Translations under genes and position numbers: made by a program
In this document: piece by piece, positions 44,901-53,574 of the stretch
How the letters are laid out: every line of letters begins with the position of its first letter
Numbering within the stretch: position 1 is the stretch's first letter
Source of the DNA: Amphibacillus jilinensis Y1
GTDB taxonomy: Bacteria; Bacillota; Bacilli; Bacillales; Amphibacillaceae
Reading direction: 5' to 3'
DNA: 64,000 nt
Assembly: GCF_000306965.1 (NCBI RefSeq)
Contig: NZ_JH976436.1
Span: 40,057-104,056, forward strand
Notes under the pieces: generated by a model
Told to the model about the DNA's origin: nothing
The model's database searches: none
What the model saw: only the letters and a program-made list of their open reading frames with translations

Positions 44901-45718
44901 TCCCATCCTATCTTTAATTTAGCTTTTAATGTTTGTATCGTATAAAGATCTAACTCAAGCGCCTCTGCATAATGGTAAGGACCATCACTTTGTTTTGTTA
45001 TATCTAGTGCATGGCCTATATCTGCTTCTGCTGCCTGTAATTGTTGTCCAACACTATCCTTTAAAATAGTTAACCACTCAAGTTGCTCTTCTTTAACCTC
45101 GCTCGCTAGATCATATTGATCAGCAATCTCGTCTAGCCACTGATCTGGCCAAGGATTTTGTATGGCAAAATCATAAAGCTTTAAAATAAGTGTTTCTACC
45201 TCTTGGTCACTGCGATCATTTGAAAAACGATCAATCACTTGAAAAAATGTCTCTTGCTCTTCAAATGATTTTCCGTACCATTCTTCAAATAAAGACTCCA
45301 ATACTTCCTGTCTTAATAGATCAGCCTCAATAGGATCGGCAATACGAAATGCAGGGTCAATATCTAATAAATAGCTATACCGTTTAATTAAATCAAGGCA
45401 AAAGGAGTGCAAGGTTGAAATAGAAGCTTGCTGTAATAATGTCAACTGCTGTTTTAAATGTGCTGAATCCGGTCTTTCCTCTAGCGCCTGCTCGAGCGCT
45501 TGCGAAATACGATGACGCATTTCTTGTGCTGCTGCATTTGTAAAAGTGACGACAAGTAATTGATCAATATTGATCGGCTGTTTTTGATTTAATATTTTTT
45601 GTATAATACGCTCAACCAATACCGCTGTTTTCCCTGATCCAGCAGCAGCAGCCACTAAGGTTTCCTTTCCCGACATATAAATCGCTTGACTTTGCGCTTC
45701 TGTCCATTGTGGCATCAA
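41993..45718 (-). CDS. addA: ATP-dependent helicase/nuclease subunit A
   Basis: The 1241-residue protein is the helicase-nuclease subunit of AddAB, which resects double-strand breaks for RecA loading. The UvrD-type helicase has Walker A (AAAGSGKT, about 19-26), Walker B/DEYQDTN (about 410) and TTIHKSKGLEYP (about 817). The C-terminal RecB-like nuclease has GTITHTVMQHLPF and DYKTDRIPDY (about 1195). It follows addB with a 4-base overlap. Normal length. Confidence 0.97.
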   Translation of the reverse strand: MMPQWTEAQSQAIYMSGKETLVAAAAGSGKTAVLVERIIQKILNQKQPINIDQLLVVTFTNAAAQEMRHRISQALEQALEERPDSAHLKQQLTLLQQASISTLHSFCLDLIKRYSYLLDIDPAFRIADPIEADLLRQEVLESLFEEWYGKSFEEQETFFQVIDRFSNDRSDQEVETLILKLYDFAIQNPWPDQWLDEIADQYDLASEVKEEQLEWLTILKDSVGQQLQAAEADIGHALDITKQSDGPYHYAEALELDLYTIQTLKAKLKIGWDQTQEAFQTLAFKALSRKKVDGDENKKEQVKTMRNRVKKRLTDIKEQLFTRPLEAYLADVRGLYPTIKQLIDLVKKFKVAYQQLKKEKGLIDFSDLEHYALAILIDDDLRLEVIEPSNIAKLIRTKYEEVLIDEYQDTNMVQETILKLVTKESPGNLFMVGDVKQSIYRFRHAEPSLFINKYKQFAQDHQLGHRIDLSKNFRSREEILTATNYIFKQLLDEQVGEINYDQEAELVYGNLSYNEAPQEDVEAELMIIDRSNKSAPTNDEQIESNEDLAKAEIEGRAYAKRIKEWIGTDGGEPRLIVDKEMGMSRPAAYRDIVILLRSMTWAPAIMDELKKQGIPVYAELATGYLEAIEIQVMLSLLKVIDNAKQDIALASVLKSPLVGIDEEALAQIRLADKKASYYEALQTFLTTLETGRLKQKLTGFLSKLSKWRSLARQGSLSDLIWQIYRETGYYDFVAGMPGGRQRQANLRALYDRARGYEQTSFRGLFRFLRMIERMEERGEDLGAARALGEQEDVVRITTIHKSKGLEYPIVILGAMDKPFNMQDLRQRYLLHKDLGFGSKFIDPVNRIMYPTLIYHGIKQYIQKELWAEEMRVLYVALTRAKEKLVMVGTVNAFEKKQEKWLEVLEHKEWTLPNALRLELNTYMDWVGVSLIRHRHADLLRGERQTPKIPLSIWEDQSQWKITVSYAQDYQDPVSDEQQSTIDLETTIAQAKPIKHTSKEHDEKVLERLEFQYAYKQATRHRAKQTVTEIKRQQEQIDENAATDIIRSFRPPIVERPIFMQENRQISGAERGTITHTVMQHLPFRQEWDQQRISEYINQLVDKEILTSVQAQAIDKLAIARFFDTELFNWIKQAKVVEREVPFSLLIPAHEVYQDWDQRTEEDLFVQGIIDLLIETEHGWIIIDYKTDRIPDYNNQQKRDEILTSRYQTQIDLYTRAIETVLNITIKERYLYFFEQALVLQV

Positions 45719-48700
45719 CTTTGCCCCCTTTCGATCATGTTTTTTATAATCATCTCATCCTTCACATTAGGCAATTTGCGATAATGATGATGAGGTAAAC
45801 TTGCATCAAATTGGCATACTGACTTAAAAGCGCAAAATTCACAAGCTGTTTTTTGCTCCTGTTGATAGGGATTAAGTGCCACTTCACCCTCTGTTATCGC
45901 CAAGCCTGCTTGTGTCATTAACTGACGCACATAGTTTTGCAAGGTTTGGAACGTTTCTGTACTTGCAATTTGCGAACCACTTCTAAAGGTGCCATCTTTC
46001 TTTAAACCTGCTGGCACAACAGGACTCATTCCAGTCTCCAAATCGGCATCCATCATTTGTACAACGTGCTCTTGATCAACTAATAAACCTTGCATTTTAT
46101 ATTTTTTGAACAATTTCTCTTCTAATGTTGATTGACTTAATGCATGCTGTTCATTGAGGATAGGATCATGAACATGAAAATATAAAACACCAGCTGGCGA
46201 AGCCTTCATACCTAGCCAATTCTCTGAATTCATCAAAATAACATCAAGATACGCTAGCATTTGTAGTGCTAATCCATAATAAACTTCAACTAAATTCAGG
46301 CCTTTAGCACTTGATTTATAATCTATAATACGCAAATAAAGTTGATCATCCCACTTCGCTTGATCAACACGATCAATCCGACCGCGCAACACTAATTCAT
46401 AACCATTCGGGAGTGCCATTTGAACAGGAGATAACGGGCTGTTTGGCAGGCCAAATCCAACCTCTAAACCGACTGGTGAGAATTGACTTTTACGTGATTG
46501 TTCACTCAAAACATACGTTGCTCTAGCAATAATTTGCTCAAGCTTTTTCTGCATATATTGATAGCGGTTTGAACTATGCAAAATTTGATGTTGCAATATA
46601 GGAGCCAGCTGATTGATGGCACGCATCGCATAATCGTTAGCTTCATCTTTACCTAAATCACTAAAAGAACGTCCTTCTTGTTGGACCCATTCCGTGATTT
46701 TTTTTAATGCTTCATGAAAAAGTTGGCCTATGTCTGGCGCGTCGAGCTTATACGTTTTTCGTTCTGCCAAATTTAAGCTATATTGAGCAAAATGTTGATA
46801 CGAACAGCGATGATACATCTCCATACGCGATACACTGGCTGTCAAGGTTTTATTGTATAACTGTCCCGTTGTCTCTTTGCTTAAAGAGACGGGTTGATTT
46901 TTGTAAAACAGACTTTCTAACGTGTTCGCAATTGCTTCTTCTTTCTTCCGCTCTAAAAACCAGTTTAATACACTCCACCAAACGGGATCGATCGAATAAG
47001 CACGTTGGTACTTGGCAAGTTGGGCTGTCAAGGCTGATAAAGTCTTTGCTGGTGTCGTAATAAAGCGTTCAGCTTCAACCATCTCTTCTGGATCTTGTAA
47101 CAGAACTGGATCGGCTATGTCAGGAAATAAACTTTGGATACGTTTTATTAGTGATGCAGGTGTTTTTGCCTTTCCCTCTGTATCACTTAATGGGTAACTA
47201 AGCCACAACCGCTCAGTAGCTAAAGTTACAGCTAAATAAATATAGAACCAATCATCAATGAGCTGCTGTGTTTCGCTCTCTGCTAATGTGATGCCATATG
47301 TCTGAAGCTGGTACCGTTCATCTTCTGATAAGACGGTATCAACTCCTGGCTTCATCGGCCACATACCTTCAGTGACACCAACTAAAAAACTAACTTTAAC
47401 TTGTGTTAAACGTGAACGATCTATTGAACCTACAACTACTTGATCAAGTGTTGGTGGAACATGCGCATAAGTTAATGTATCTAATCCTGACTCCAAAGTT
47501 TGCTGGAAGAGTTGCAATGACAACTTTTCTTCGCCGATCATTTCAACAATTTCATCAAATAAATGAATCACGGCTTGCCATACTTGTTCTTGTTCTCTTG
47601 CTTGTTCAACCTTCCCCTCCTGATCTAACTGCGTTTGCCATGTCTCCAGCACCTTATTGACCCCTAATTGCTCAAGCCACTCATATAAGACGATGGTTCT
47701 TTCCTTAATCGTACCCGCTTCTCGAATGGCTTGATCAAAATCGCCCATTGACGCAACCACTTGATTTCGGTAAGCATTAATTTTTTGTTGAATCAACCGT
47801 TCTTGATCTGTTTGAGTCGCTTGATCAAAACCTTTAAAACGCTGAAACAACCAAGGTTGATGACTTAACCATTGCTTTCTACCTCGCACTCCATATTCTA
47901 AAACGTAGTTTTCTAGTGTATCAATTGCATCTTGATCAAGGGGATAAGTGTCATCTGCCGGAGGGATTAAGCCTGTTTTTAATACACGAAAAACAGCATC
48001 ATAACGCCAATTGGTTAAAATAACATCGAGTGCTGATCGAATCAACTCAATAAGCGGATGATGAAGCATTGGTTTTTTTTCGTCAATAAACACCGGAATT
48101 TGATAATCTTCAAAAATAGTCTTAATTAAATCATGGTAAAGCTCACCGTCACGAATAAGGATGGCCATGTCTCGATAGCGATACCCACGGTCCCTCACCA
48201 TACTTAGCATCTCTTGTGCTACACCTTCAACTTCAGCACGTGGATGCACCGCACAAGCGAGTTGAATCGGTACTTTCCCTCGATGAGGAGGCGATGGTCG
48301 CTGATCAAAATGGTTGGCTAAATGATCCATATATGGTGTCACATTTTCTTTCTCATCGATTAGTTCAATAGTCAAGGGTTGCCCGTAGTCAGCGGCTAAT
48401 GTTTGTAATACACTTAACGTTTCTTTTGTCTGACTAAAGATGTCAACTTGGTTAGGGGCTATCTCTTTTGTCATATCTAATGTTAAAGTAAAAGTCATAT
48501 CTTGCGTTACCTTCATTAATTGACCTATCACCTCTTGTTCTTGAGGTGTTAAACGATGGAAGCCATCCACATAAACAGTAGCACCATTGAGGTAATCAGA
48601 CTCTGGAATCTTTTTAGCAAGTAAAGCTAAACGATCTTCGGTATCAATGTATTGATGAGCTAAAGCATCAGTTAACGATTGATAAAGATAATACAAATCT

Positions 48701-49182
48701 TCCAGTTTATGCTTTAGAGCTTGATTGGCTTGGCTTTGTTCACCTTCGTTTACATGTATCGCTAGCATATCCGGGGTGACACGATAGCGTTTAAATTCAG
48801 TCATCATCGCTTCAAGCTGTTCAATGAATCCTTTCTTCTCAATTGATTTTTGGAATATTTTCCAATCTGTTTTCTTTTGCTCAATAATCTTCCTTAGCAT
48901 CATTTGAATACCTGTTGAGCTAATAAACGCCTTAGTCATACCACCACATTCTTGCATCACACGAAAGGCAAGGCGAGAAAAGCTTAAAACTTGTGCTCGT
49001 ATACTTCCTTTAACGCGGTGATCTTGTAACAATTTATATTCTTGTTGAAAAGTCATCTGATCGGGAACCAAATAAATAATCGGTTTACCATAAGGTTCTG
49101 TCATTAACTGTCTTCTTATTTCAGCAATACAATGATTACTTTTCGAGACAGTCGGTTTACCGACTAACACGCGTAACGCCAT
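45715..49182 (-). CDS. addB: ATP-dependent helicase/nuclease subunit B
   Basis: The 1155-residue partner of AddA has an inactivated helicase-like N-terminus, a Chi-recognition region and a C-terminal nuclease with a 4Fe-4S cluster. The cluster cysteines are in MYHRCSYQHF (about 797) and CEFCAFKSVC near 1120. The nuclease motif is IDYKSSAKG near 965. The N-terminal nucleotide loop reads GKPTVSKS (about 8-15): the second conserved glycine of GxxxxGK[ST] is a serine. The N-terminus otherwise (GKPIIYLVPDQMTFQQEY) is normal. The start codon is well supported by GGAGATTAAT upstream. Confidence 0.95.
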   Translation of the reverse strand: MALRVLVGKPTVSKSNHCIAEIRRQLMTEPYGKPIIYLVPDQMTFQQEYKLLQDHRVKGSIRAQVLSFSRLAFRVMQECGGMTKAFISSTGIQMMLRKIIEQKKTDWKIFQKSIEKKGFIEQLEAMMTEFKRYRVTPDMLAIHVNEGEQSQANQALKHKLEDLYYLYQSLTDALAHQYIDTEDRLALLAKKIPESDYLNGATVYVDGFHRLTPQEQEVIGQLMKVTQDMTFTLTLDMTKEIAPNQVDIFSQTKETLSVLQTLAADYGQPLTIELIDEKENVTPYMDHLANHFDQRPSPPHRGKVPIQLACAVHPRAEVEGVAQEMLSMVRDRGYRYRDMAILIRDGELYHDLIKTIFEDYQIPVFIDEKKPMLHHPLIELIRSALDVILTNWRYDAVFRVLKTGLIPPADDTYPLDQDAIDTLENYVLEYGVRGRKQWLSHQPWLFQRFKGFDQATQTDQERLIQQKINAYRNQVVASMGDFDQAIREAGTIKERTIVLYEWLEQLGVNKVLETWQTQLDQEGKVEQAREQEQVWQAVIHLFDEIVEMIGEEKLSLQLFQQTLESGLDTLTYAHVPPTLDQVVVGSIDRSRLTQVKVSFLVGVTEGMWPMKPGVDTVLSEDERYQLQTYGITLAESETQQLIDDWFYIYLAVTLATERLWLSYPLSDTEGKAKTPASLIKRIQSLFPDIADPVLLQDPEEMVEAERFITTPAKTLSALTAQLAKYQRAYSIDPVWWSVLNWFLERKKEEAIANTLESLFYKNQPVSLSKETTGQLYNKTLTASVSRMEMYHRCSYQHFAQYSLNLAERKTYKLDAPDIGQLFHEALKKITEWVQQEGRSFSDLGKDEANDYAMRAINQLAPILQHQILHSSNRYQYMQKKLEQIIARATYVLSEQSRKSQFSPVGLEVGFGLPNSPLSPVQMALPNGYELVLRGRIDRVDQAKWDDQLYLRIIDYKSSAKGLNLVEVYYGLALQMLAYLDVILMNSENWLGMKASPAGVLYFHVHDPILNEQHALSQSTLEEKLFKKYKMQGLLVDQEHVVQMMDADLETGMSPVVPAGLKKDGTFRSGSQIASTETFQTLQNYVRQLMTQAGLAITEGEVALNPYQQEQKTACEFCAFKSVCQFDASLPHHHYRKLPNVKDEMIIKNMIERGQS

Positions 49183-49354
49183 ATTAATCTCCCCCTCTCC
49201 TTCATCAGTTTGTAAGATTCATTCTCCCCGACACACTTTGCTCTCTATTACTGTCTAGTAAAAAACGAATATTTGTTCTGTTATTGTTATTTTAACATAT
49301 TCTTTTCTTTGATACATCATCAAACCTTCCCCTGATACTTGTGCCGATAACATA

Positions 49355-49514
49355 TAAAGCCAGCCTTCAATCAATGGGGCTTTTGCTCTTCCCCCACTGA
49401 TCGGTCGTTGCGTGAATCAAGGCAACAGCGCCGGTCAGCTTACGCCTGAGTAGATGAGCTGGCGCCATTCTCTATTTTGAGATGTGCGTTTTGGGACGCT
49501 TAGCTGTGATAAAA
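49355..49514 (+). repeat. Intergenic structured repeat, copy H (short form)
   Basis: It starts AAAGCCAGCCTTCAATCAATGGGG, with the partner CCCCACTGAT (49392-49401), then GCGTGAATCAAGGCAACAG. The 3' hairpin is ACGC (49442-49445) with GCGT (49486-49489), and it ends TTAGCTGTGATAAAA. It lies between addB and the signal peptidase gene. Confidence 0.82.
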
Positions 49515-49526
49515 TAAAGCTCCATT

Positions 49527-49558
49527 AAAAAAAAGTTGATTTTAATGTCAACTTTTTT
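49527..49558. terminator. Terminator of the sip-yhjE unit
   Basis: AAAAAGTTGA pairs with TCAACTTTTTT (49548-49558) around TTTTAATG; U-rich on both strands. It lies about 50 bases beyond the signal peptidase stop. Confidence 0.8.
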
Positions 49559-49607
49559 GGATTATATCTAGTGCTTAGCAGAGCACTTGGTTTTAGCACA
49601 ATAATGG

Positions 49608-50150
49608 TTAATGGTTAAATAGAGTAGCTATTTGAGACATCGGCCAATAACGAATATCGACTTTGCCTAACACATCAAATTCGTTAATAAAACCAAATGA
49701 ACGGCTATCCAAACTTTTCATTCGATTATCACCTAAAACAAACAACTGACCTTCAGGTACTTCTGATTCCCCAGTTAAATCCACTAATGTGAAATCATCA
49801 ATTAACATTTGTTCAGTTACATCGTCAGTATAAGGTTCGTCGACTTTTTCTCCATCTAAATACAGGGAGCCATCTTTCATTTCTATTTGATCATCAGGCA
49901 AACCAATAACGCGTTTAACAAAATAACCTCCATCTTGATGTTGAAAAACAATCACATCAAAATGATCAATTGGTTGATAAGTATATATCATTTCGTTCAC
50001 CATAACCATATGTCCATCGGCTAACGTCGGTTCCATCGACCGGCCATCTACAAGGAAACCGGTAAATACGTATGTATTGAGAAAAAGGAAAAGAAGAATA
50101 CACGCCATGATAACTTTCATTATATGCCAATACTGATTCACCCTTTTCAT
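49608..50150 (-). CDS. Type I signal peptidase
   Basis: The 180-residue SipS-type leader peptidase has one N-terminal membrane helix (about 13-30), the catalytic serine in DGRSMEPTL (about 38) and the lysine in FVKRVIGLPDD (about 80), and the C-terminal FVLGDNRMKSLDSRSFG signature (about 145-161). The active site is outside the membrane. The start at 50150 has GGAGGAG 8 bases upstream; an upstream in-frame ATG would run into the ribosome site. It follows yhjE. B. subtilis has sipV at this place. Confidence 0.93.
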   Translation of the reverse strand: MKRVNQYWHIMKVIMACILLFLFLNTYVFTGFLVDGRSMEPTLADGHMVMVNEMIYTYQPIDHFDVIVFQHQDGGYFVKRVIGLPDDQIEMKDGSLYLDGEKVDEPYTDDVTEQMLIDDFTLVDLTGESEVPEGQLFVLGDNRMKSLDSRSFGFINEFDVLGKVDIRYWPMSQIATLFNH

Positions 50151-50177
50151 AAATGCTTCTCCTCCTAACCCCATCAA

Positions 50178-50837
50178 CTAACGTTTTTCTAGCGTATCGA
50201 TCTCACCTTTTTTAAATAAAATTTTTTCTATTTGTTTGCCTAGCAACCAAAACAGTGAAATACCTATTGCTATTAATATAGTGCGTGTCGGATGCTCAGC
50301 AAAAGATACGATACTACTTCCCACATAAGCCAACGAGAAAATCATCACCGTTTTCCCTAATAAAATAGCCAATGTAAACTGTAATAAACTTACCTTTGAT
50401 AAAGCGGCAACTAAATTAATAACGGATGAAGGCGAGAATGGAAAACATAACAGCAAAAATAATGGTCCAAAGCCACGCCTTTCTAGCCAACCTGTCACAC
50501 GTTGTACATGTCTATTCGTATGAATCCATTTCAGTACAGCTATATGACGGAAACGACGGATAATTAAAAACACGACTATCGAGCCTAAAGATTCGCCGAT
50601 CCAAGAATATAGAAACCCTCTTAACAATCCATAAGCAGCAGCATTCGTCATGACAATAACGGTTAAAGGTAAGAAGGGTAGAAATGTTTCAATAAACGGA
50701 AGCAGAATACCTGGTAAGGGGCCAAAGCCTTCATATATAAATAAAAGGCGCTCTACGAGTACATCATACTGGTTTGTTTCAAGGAGCTCTCGTACCTGTT
50801 CCATCGTGATCGTGTGTTCTGTTGTCAATCTATCCAC
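50178..50837 (-). CDS. yhjE: TVP38/TMEM64 (DedA-like) membrane protein
   Basis: The 219-residue protein has about 5-6 hydrophobic segments and the VTT/SNARE-associated domain: PLPGILLPFIETFLPFLPLT near 37-56 and LLLCFPFSPSSVINLVAAL near 127-145. DedA-like proteins in this superfamily include lipid flippases; the function of YhjE is unknown. It ends just before the signal peptidase gene, with which it is probably cotranscribed (same arrangement as yhjE-sipV). Confidence 0.85.
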   Translation of the reverse strand: MDRLTTEHTITMEQVRELLETNQYDVLVERLLFIYEGFGPLPGILLPFIETFLPFLPLTVIVMTNAAAYGLLRGFLYSWIGESLGSIVVFLIIRRFRHIAVLKWIHTNRHVQRVTGWLERRGFGPLFLLLCFPFSPSSVINLVAALSKVSLLQFTLAILLGKTVMIFSLAYVGSSIVSFAEHPTRTILIAIGISLFWLLGKQIEKILFKKGEIDTLEKR

Positions 50838-51003
50838 CCCTCAATCCAACCGTCCCTTAGACTTAAGCGATTATTCAAACCCATCACTACCTTTTCTTAT
50901 TATTATCTATTCCCCAAAAAATTAAAATTGTAACACTTTTCTTTTTAATCTTTTTCACTTATAATAAGAACGTACGTTCCCTAAAAAGAAAAGAGGTGCC
51001 TTT

Positions 51004-51429
51004 ATGCGCTATTTGGCAGACCATGAATATGCACTAGCAACTCGATTTTTATTTTTATCGATGGCTATTACCGTTATTAAAAGAGAGATTGATGTCATCG
51101 AAAACAAAACAAAAATAAAAATCAAAAGCCCTTATCTCCTCCTATTTAAACAAATGGAGGCAAGAGCTTTTCAAGAGCGGCAACAACTACGCAAATATAT
51201 GTACGATCAAAAAATACAAGTCATACCATTAGAAAAAAATGATACTTTCACAGCTTACCTATTTGTTTGTGAGAAGAGAGAGGAAAAACGCAATTACTTT
51301 AATCCGACGCTTCGGAAGAAAGTAGAACAGATTTTATCAGAGTTAATGATGCATCGTCCTAAAGACCACACCGATCTTTTAACCCATGAAGTCCAAACAA
51401 CGAGATGTTCATCACCACCCATTGAGTAA
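51004..51429 (+). CDS. yhjD: YhjD family protein
   Basis: The 141-residue protein is the YhjD type found beside yhjE in Bacillaceae. It starts MRYLADHEYALATRFLFLS and contains IKIKSPYLLLFKQMEARAF near 37-55 and a basic, helical C-terminal half; the family role is unknown. There is no signal peptide. AAAGAGGTG precedes the ATG by about 6-7 bases. It diverges from yhjE and faces comK, with a terminator hairpin between. Confidence 0.8.
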   Translation: MRYLADHEYALATRFLFLSMAITVIKREIDVIENKTKIKIKSPYLLLFKQMEARAFQERQQLRKYMYDQKIQVIPLEKNDTFTAYLFVCEKREEKRNYFNPTLRKKVEQILSELMMHRPKDHTDLLTHEVQTTRCSSPPIE

Positions 51430-51522
51430 TGAGAAAACTTCCCACCTTTACTACTTTTTCGGTCATTTTCATCAAAAGTTTAGGGGCACTCAATTTTTAG
51501 TACTGTAAGACATTAAACAAAT

Positions 51523-51556
51523 AACCTCGTACACACGATCAACGTGATACGAGGTT
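51523..51556. terminator. Terminator between yhjD and comK
   Basis: AACCTCGTA (51523-51531) pairs with TACGAGGTT (51548-51556). The flanks are only mildly U-rich. Confidence 0.6.
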
Positions 51557-51575
51557 ACTTCACACAGAGATAAGG

Positions 51576-52121
51576 CTAAATTGTTGGATAGCCTAAAGCT
51601 TTAATAAGTGCATTTAATGCTTCTTTTTGGTGAACAGGTTTTAGTTGTTCACCAAGCATAAAGCGATATTGGGCTGTTCTGTGTAATTGATTGAGCATAA
51701 TACCTTCTGAAACAGGCACCATCAACTTGCGTCCATCTCGGAAACACACTTCAGAACCACCGTATTTTGCCTTTGTTATCTTTCTTATATGGGTATGGGA
51801 AAACCAAGAACAGTATGGGTTAGTAGATGAATGTGTCGGAAAAAAATAAAAATGATGGGTTACACTAATCGCTATTGGGGGCTTATTATTAAAGTCACAT
51901 AATATCTTGGCACCATCGAATCGTGCCACAAGTTCTTCACCATAATAACGGTAAGCTGCTTCCATTAGCTTACCCGGAGGGGTGTTTACAATGATTGGCT
52001 CCTCTCTTTCTTCTTCGTAAATCAAAGTTCCCCATGAATCATCAATCTCAGTTGCAATAAAAGCCATTGTTGTATGTGATAGTTCATGAGATGTTTTTGC
52101 TTTTGCTAACATATTCAACAT
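51576..52121 (-). CDS. comK: Competence transcription factor ComK
   Basis: The 181-residue ComK homologue is slightly shorter than the B. subtilis protein (192). Recognisable parts are ILCDFNNKPPIAISVTHHFYF then FPTHSSTNPYCSWFSHTHI (about 75-114) and the C-terminal FRDGRKLMVPVSEG (about 126-139). ComK activates DNA-uptake genes by binding paired AT-boxes. The presence of comK, with addAB nearby, suggests a competence programme in this organism (inference). No clear AT-box pair (AAAAN5TTTT twice) was found upstream, so autoactivation is not shown. Confidence 0.92.
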   Translation of the reverse strand: MLNMLAKAKTSHELSHTTMAFIATEIDDSWGTLIYEEEREEPIIVNTPPGKLMEAAYRYYGEELVARFDGAKILCDFNNKPPIAISVTHHFYFFPTHSSTNPYCSWFSHTHIRKITKAKYGGSEVCFRDGRKLMVPVSEGIMLNQLHRTAQYRFMLGEQLKPVHQKEALNALIKALGYPTI

Positions 52122-52207
52122 CCTTTCTCACATATAGCATTAATAGAACTTTTATGCAAAATATTCTATGGTTAAATTATACACAAATAACCATATAAAT
52201 CCATAGA

Positions 52208-52375
52208 AATTTTAAAAATTCAAAAATTAGTCAAATTTCTTCAATTGAACAACTTTTTGTAGTAATTAAAGCAGGAATTCACGCAAAGAAATCGACGTCT
52301 TTTAAATATCAACTAAAAGAGGAAAGAGACTTGTTAACAGGCGAAGTTAATCCTTTTTTAAAGCGGTTGAAGTGA
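52208..52375 (+). other. Unrecognised open frame, possible gene fragment, upstream of comK
   Basis: Between stops the plus strand encodes about 55 residues without an ATG. The second half has protein-like composition: SIEQLFVVIKAGIHAKKST, then SFKYQLKEERDLLTGEVNPF, ending LKRLK before TGA at 52373. No ribosome site or start is visible. It may be the end of a degraded gene. The rest of the 52122-52509 interval holds AT-rich sequence and the lplJ terminator. Confidence 0.25.
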
Positions 52376-52407
52376 ACCGACAGAAGCCAAAAGCAAATGA
52401 AATAAAC

Positions 52408-52443
52408 GAATCCCTAAACCAATAGATGATGGTTCGGGGATTC
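52408..52443 (-). terminator. Terminator of lplJ
   Basis: GAATCCC (52408-52414) and AACC pair with GGTT and GGGGATTC (to 52443); on the minus strand CGTTTATTT follows, about 65 bases past the lplJ stop. Confidence 0.65.
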
Positions 52444-52509
52444 GCTGTAAGTATACCAATTTAATTTCATTAACATCAATATTTTACTATCCTGTCAAAC
52501 GGCAAACCA

Positions 52510-53505
52510 TTAGTAAATCAAGTCAATTAACTCTTCTTGTGTAATTTTACCTAAATAATGTGGAACATCAATTTCAGACAAAGCATCAGCTAGAGATTGT
52601 CTTTGATAACGCACACCTATTAATTTATCTTCGACAACGCTTATATCTCCAACACCAAAAAAGTCCCCATAGATTTTACAATTTTTAATTAATCCCTTTG
52701 ACACATCCATCCGAACATCCACCAAACCAGCTGGGAATTTATGTGTTTTTTGGATATCAAAAGTTGGAGATTTACCGAAGTTCCATTCCCAACTCTGGTA
52801 ACGATCTTTAGAGATTTGATGAATATTATCCCAATCCTCTTCTGTTAATTGATAACGTGGTACATCTTCTATATTATCAACATTAAATAAATGCTTGAGT
52901 AGATGGGCTTTAAATTGCTCCATCGTAATGGGCTGATTAAGAAATTCAGTAATATTCGCAACGCGACTGCGAATCGATTTAATCCCTTTTGATTTTATCT
53001 TTTCTGAATTAACATTTAAAGCCTCGACAACATGCTCAATTTCAGAATCAAGCATTAAAGTACCGTGGCTAAACATACGTCCACGCTTAGTAAATTGAGC
53101 ATTACCGGAAATTTTCCGCCCTTCTGCGACTAAATCATTGCGACCGCTAAGTTCTGCTGGCACTCCTAATATGTTTAAAGCTTGGACAACTGGATCTGTA
53201 AATTTAGCGAAGTTATGAAAACTGTTTCCGTCATCTTTCGTAATAAAACTAAAATTCAAATTACCTTCATCATGATAGACCGCACCACCACCAGAAAGAC
53301 GACGAACCACTTTTATATGCTGTTCATCTACATATTTAGTATTAATTTCTTCAATAGTATTTTGATTACGTCCTATAATAATAGACGGACGATTGACGTA
53401 AAAAAGAAGATAGGTATCTTCTTCGCCAAAATGATTGAGTACATACTCCTCAATAGCTAAGTTAATATACGGGTCCGTAATGCCCTCATTATCGATAAAC
53501 TTCAC
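52510..53505 (-). CDS. lplJ: Lipoate-protein ligase LplJ
   Basis: The 331-residue enzyme activates free lipoate with ATP and attaches it to GcvH and E2 domains. The lipoate-binding loop RRLSGGGAVYHDEGNLNFS (about 72-90) and the KISGNAQ lysine motif (about 131-138) are present, with the C-terminal small domain after residue 250. The size and C-terminus agree with B. subtilis LplJ (YhfJ). AAGGGGGAAT lies before the ATG. It is next to yhfI in the same order as B. subtilis; its substrate gcvH is 24 kb away. Confidence 0.95.
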   Translation of the reverse strand: MKFIDNEGITDPYINLAIEEYVLNHFGEEDTYLLFYVNRPSIIIGRNQNTIEEINTKYVDEQHIKVVRRLSGGGAVYHDEGNLNFSFITKDDGNSFHNFAKFTDPVVQALNILGVPAELSGRNDLVAEGRKISGNAQFTKRGRMFSHGTLMLDSEIEHVVEALNVNSEKIKSKGIKSIRSRVANITEFLNQPITMEQFKAHLLKHLFNVDNIEDVPRYQLTEEDWDNIHQISKDRYQSWEWNFGKSPTFDIQKTHKFPAGLVDVRMDVSKGLIKNCKIYGDFFGVGDISVVEDKLIGVRYQRQSLADALSEIDVPHYLGKITQEELIDLIY

Positions 53506-53574
53506 CCTGATTCCCCCTTAATTAAATGCTATAACCATTGTATTTGAAAAACTTGTCAAAAGCAATCGAATCGA

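Noticed and set aside
52122-52260. ComK-box pair for comK autoactivation
   Set aside because: The region is AT-rich with several A and T runs, but no two AAAAN5TTTT boxes at a proper spacing could be identified.
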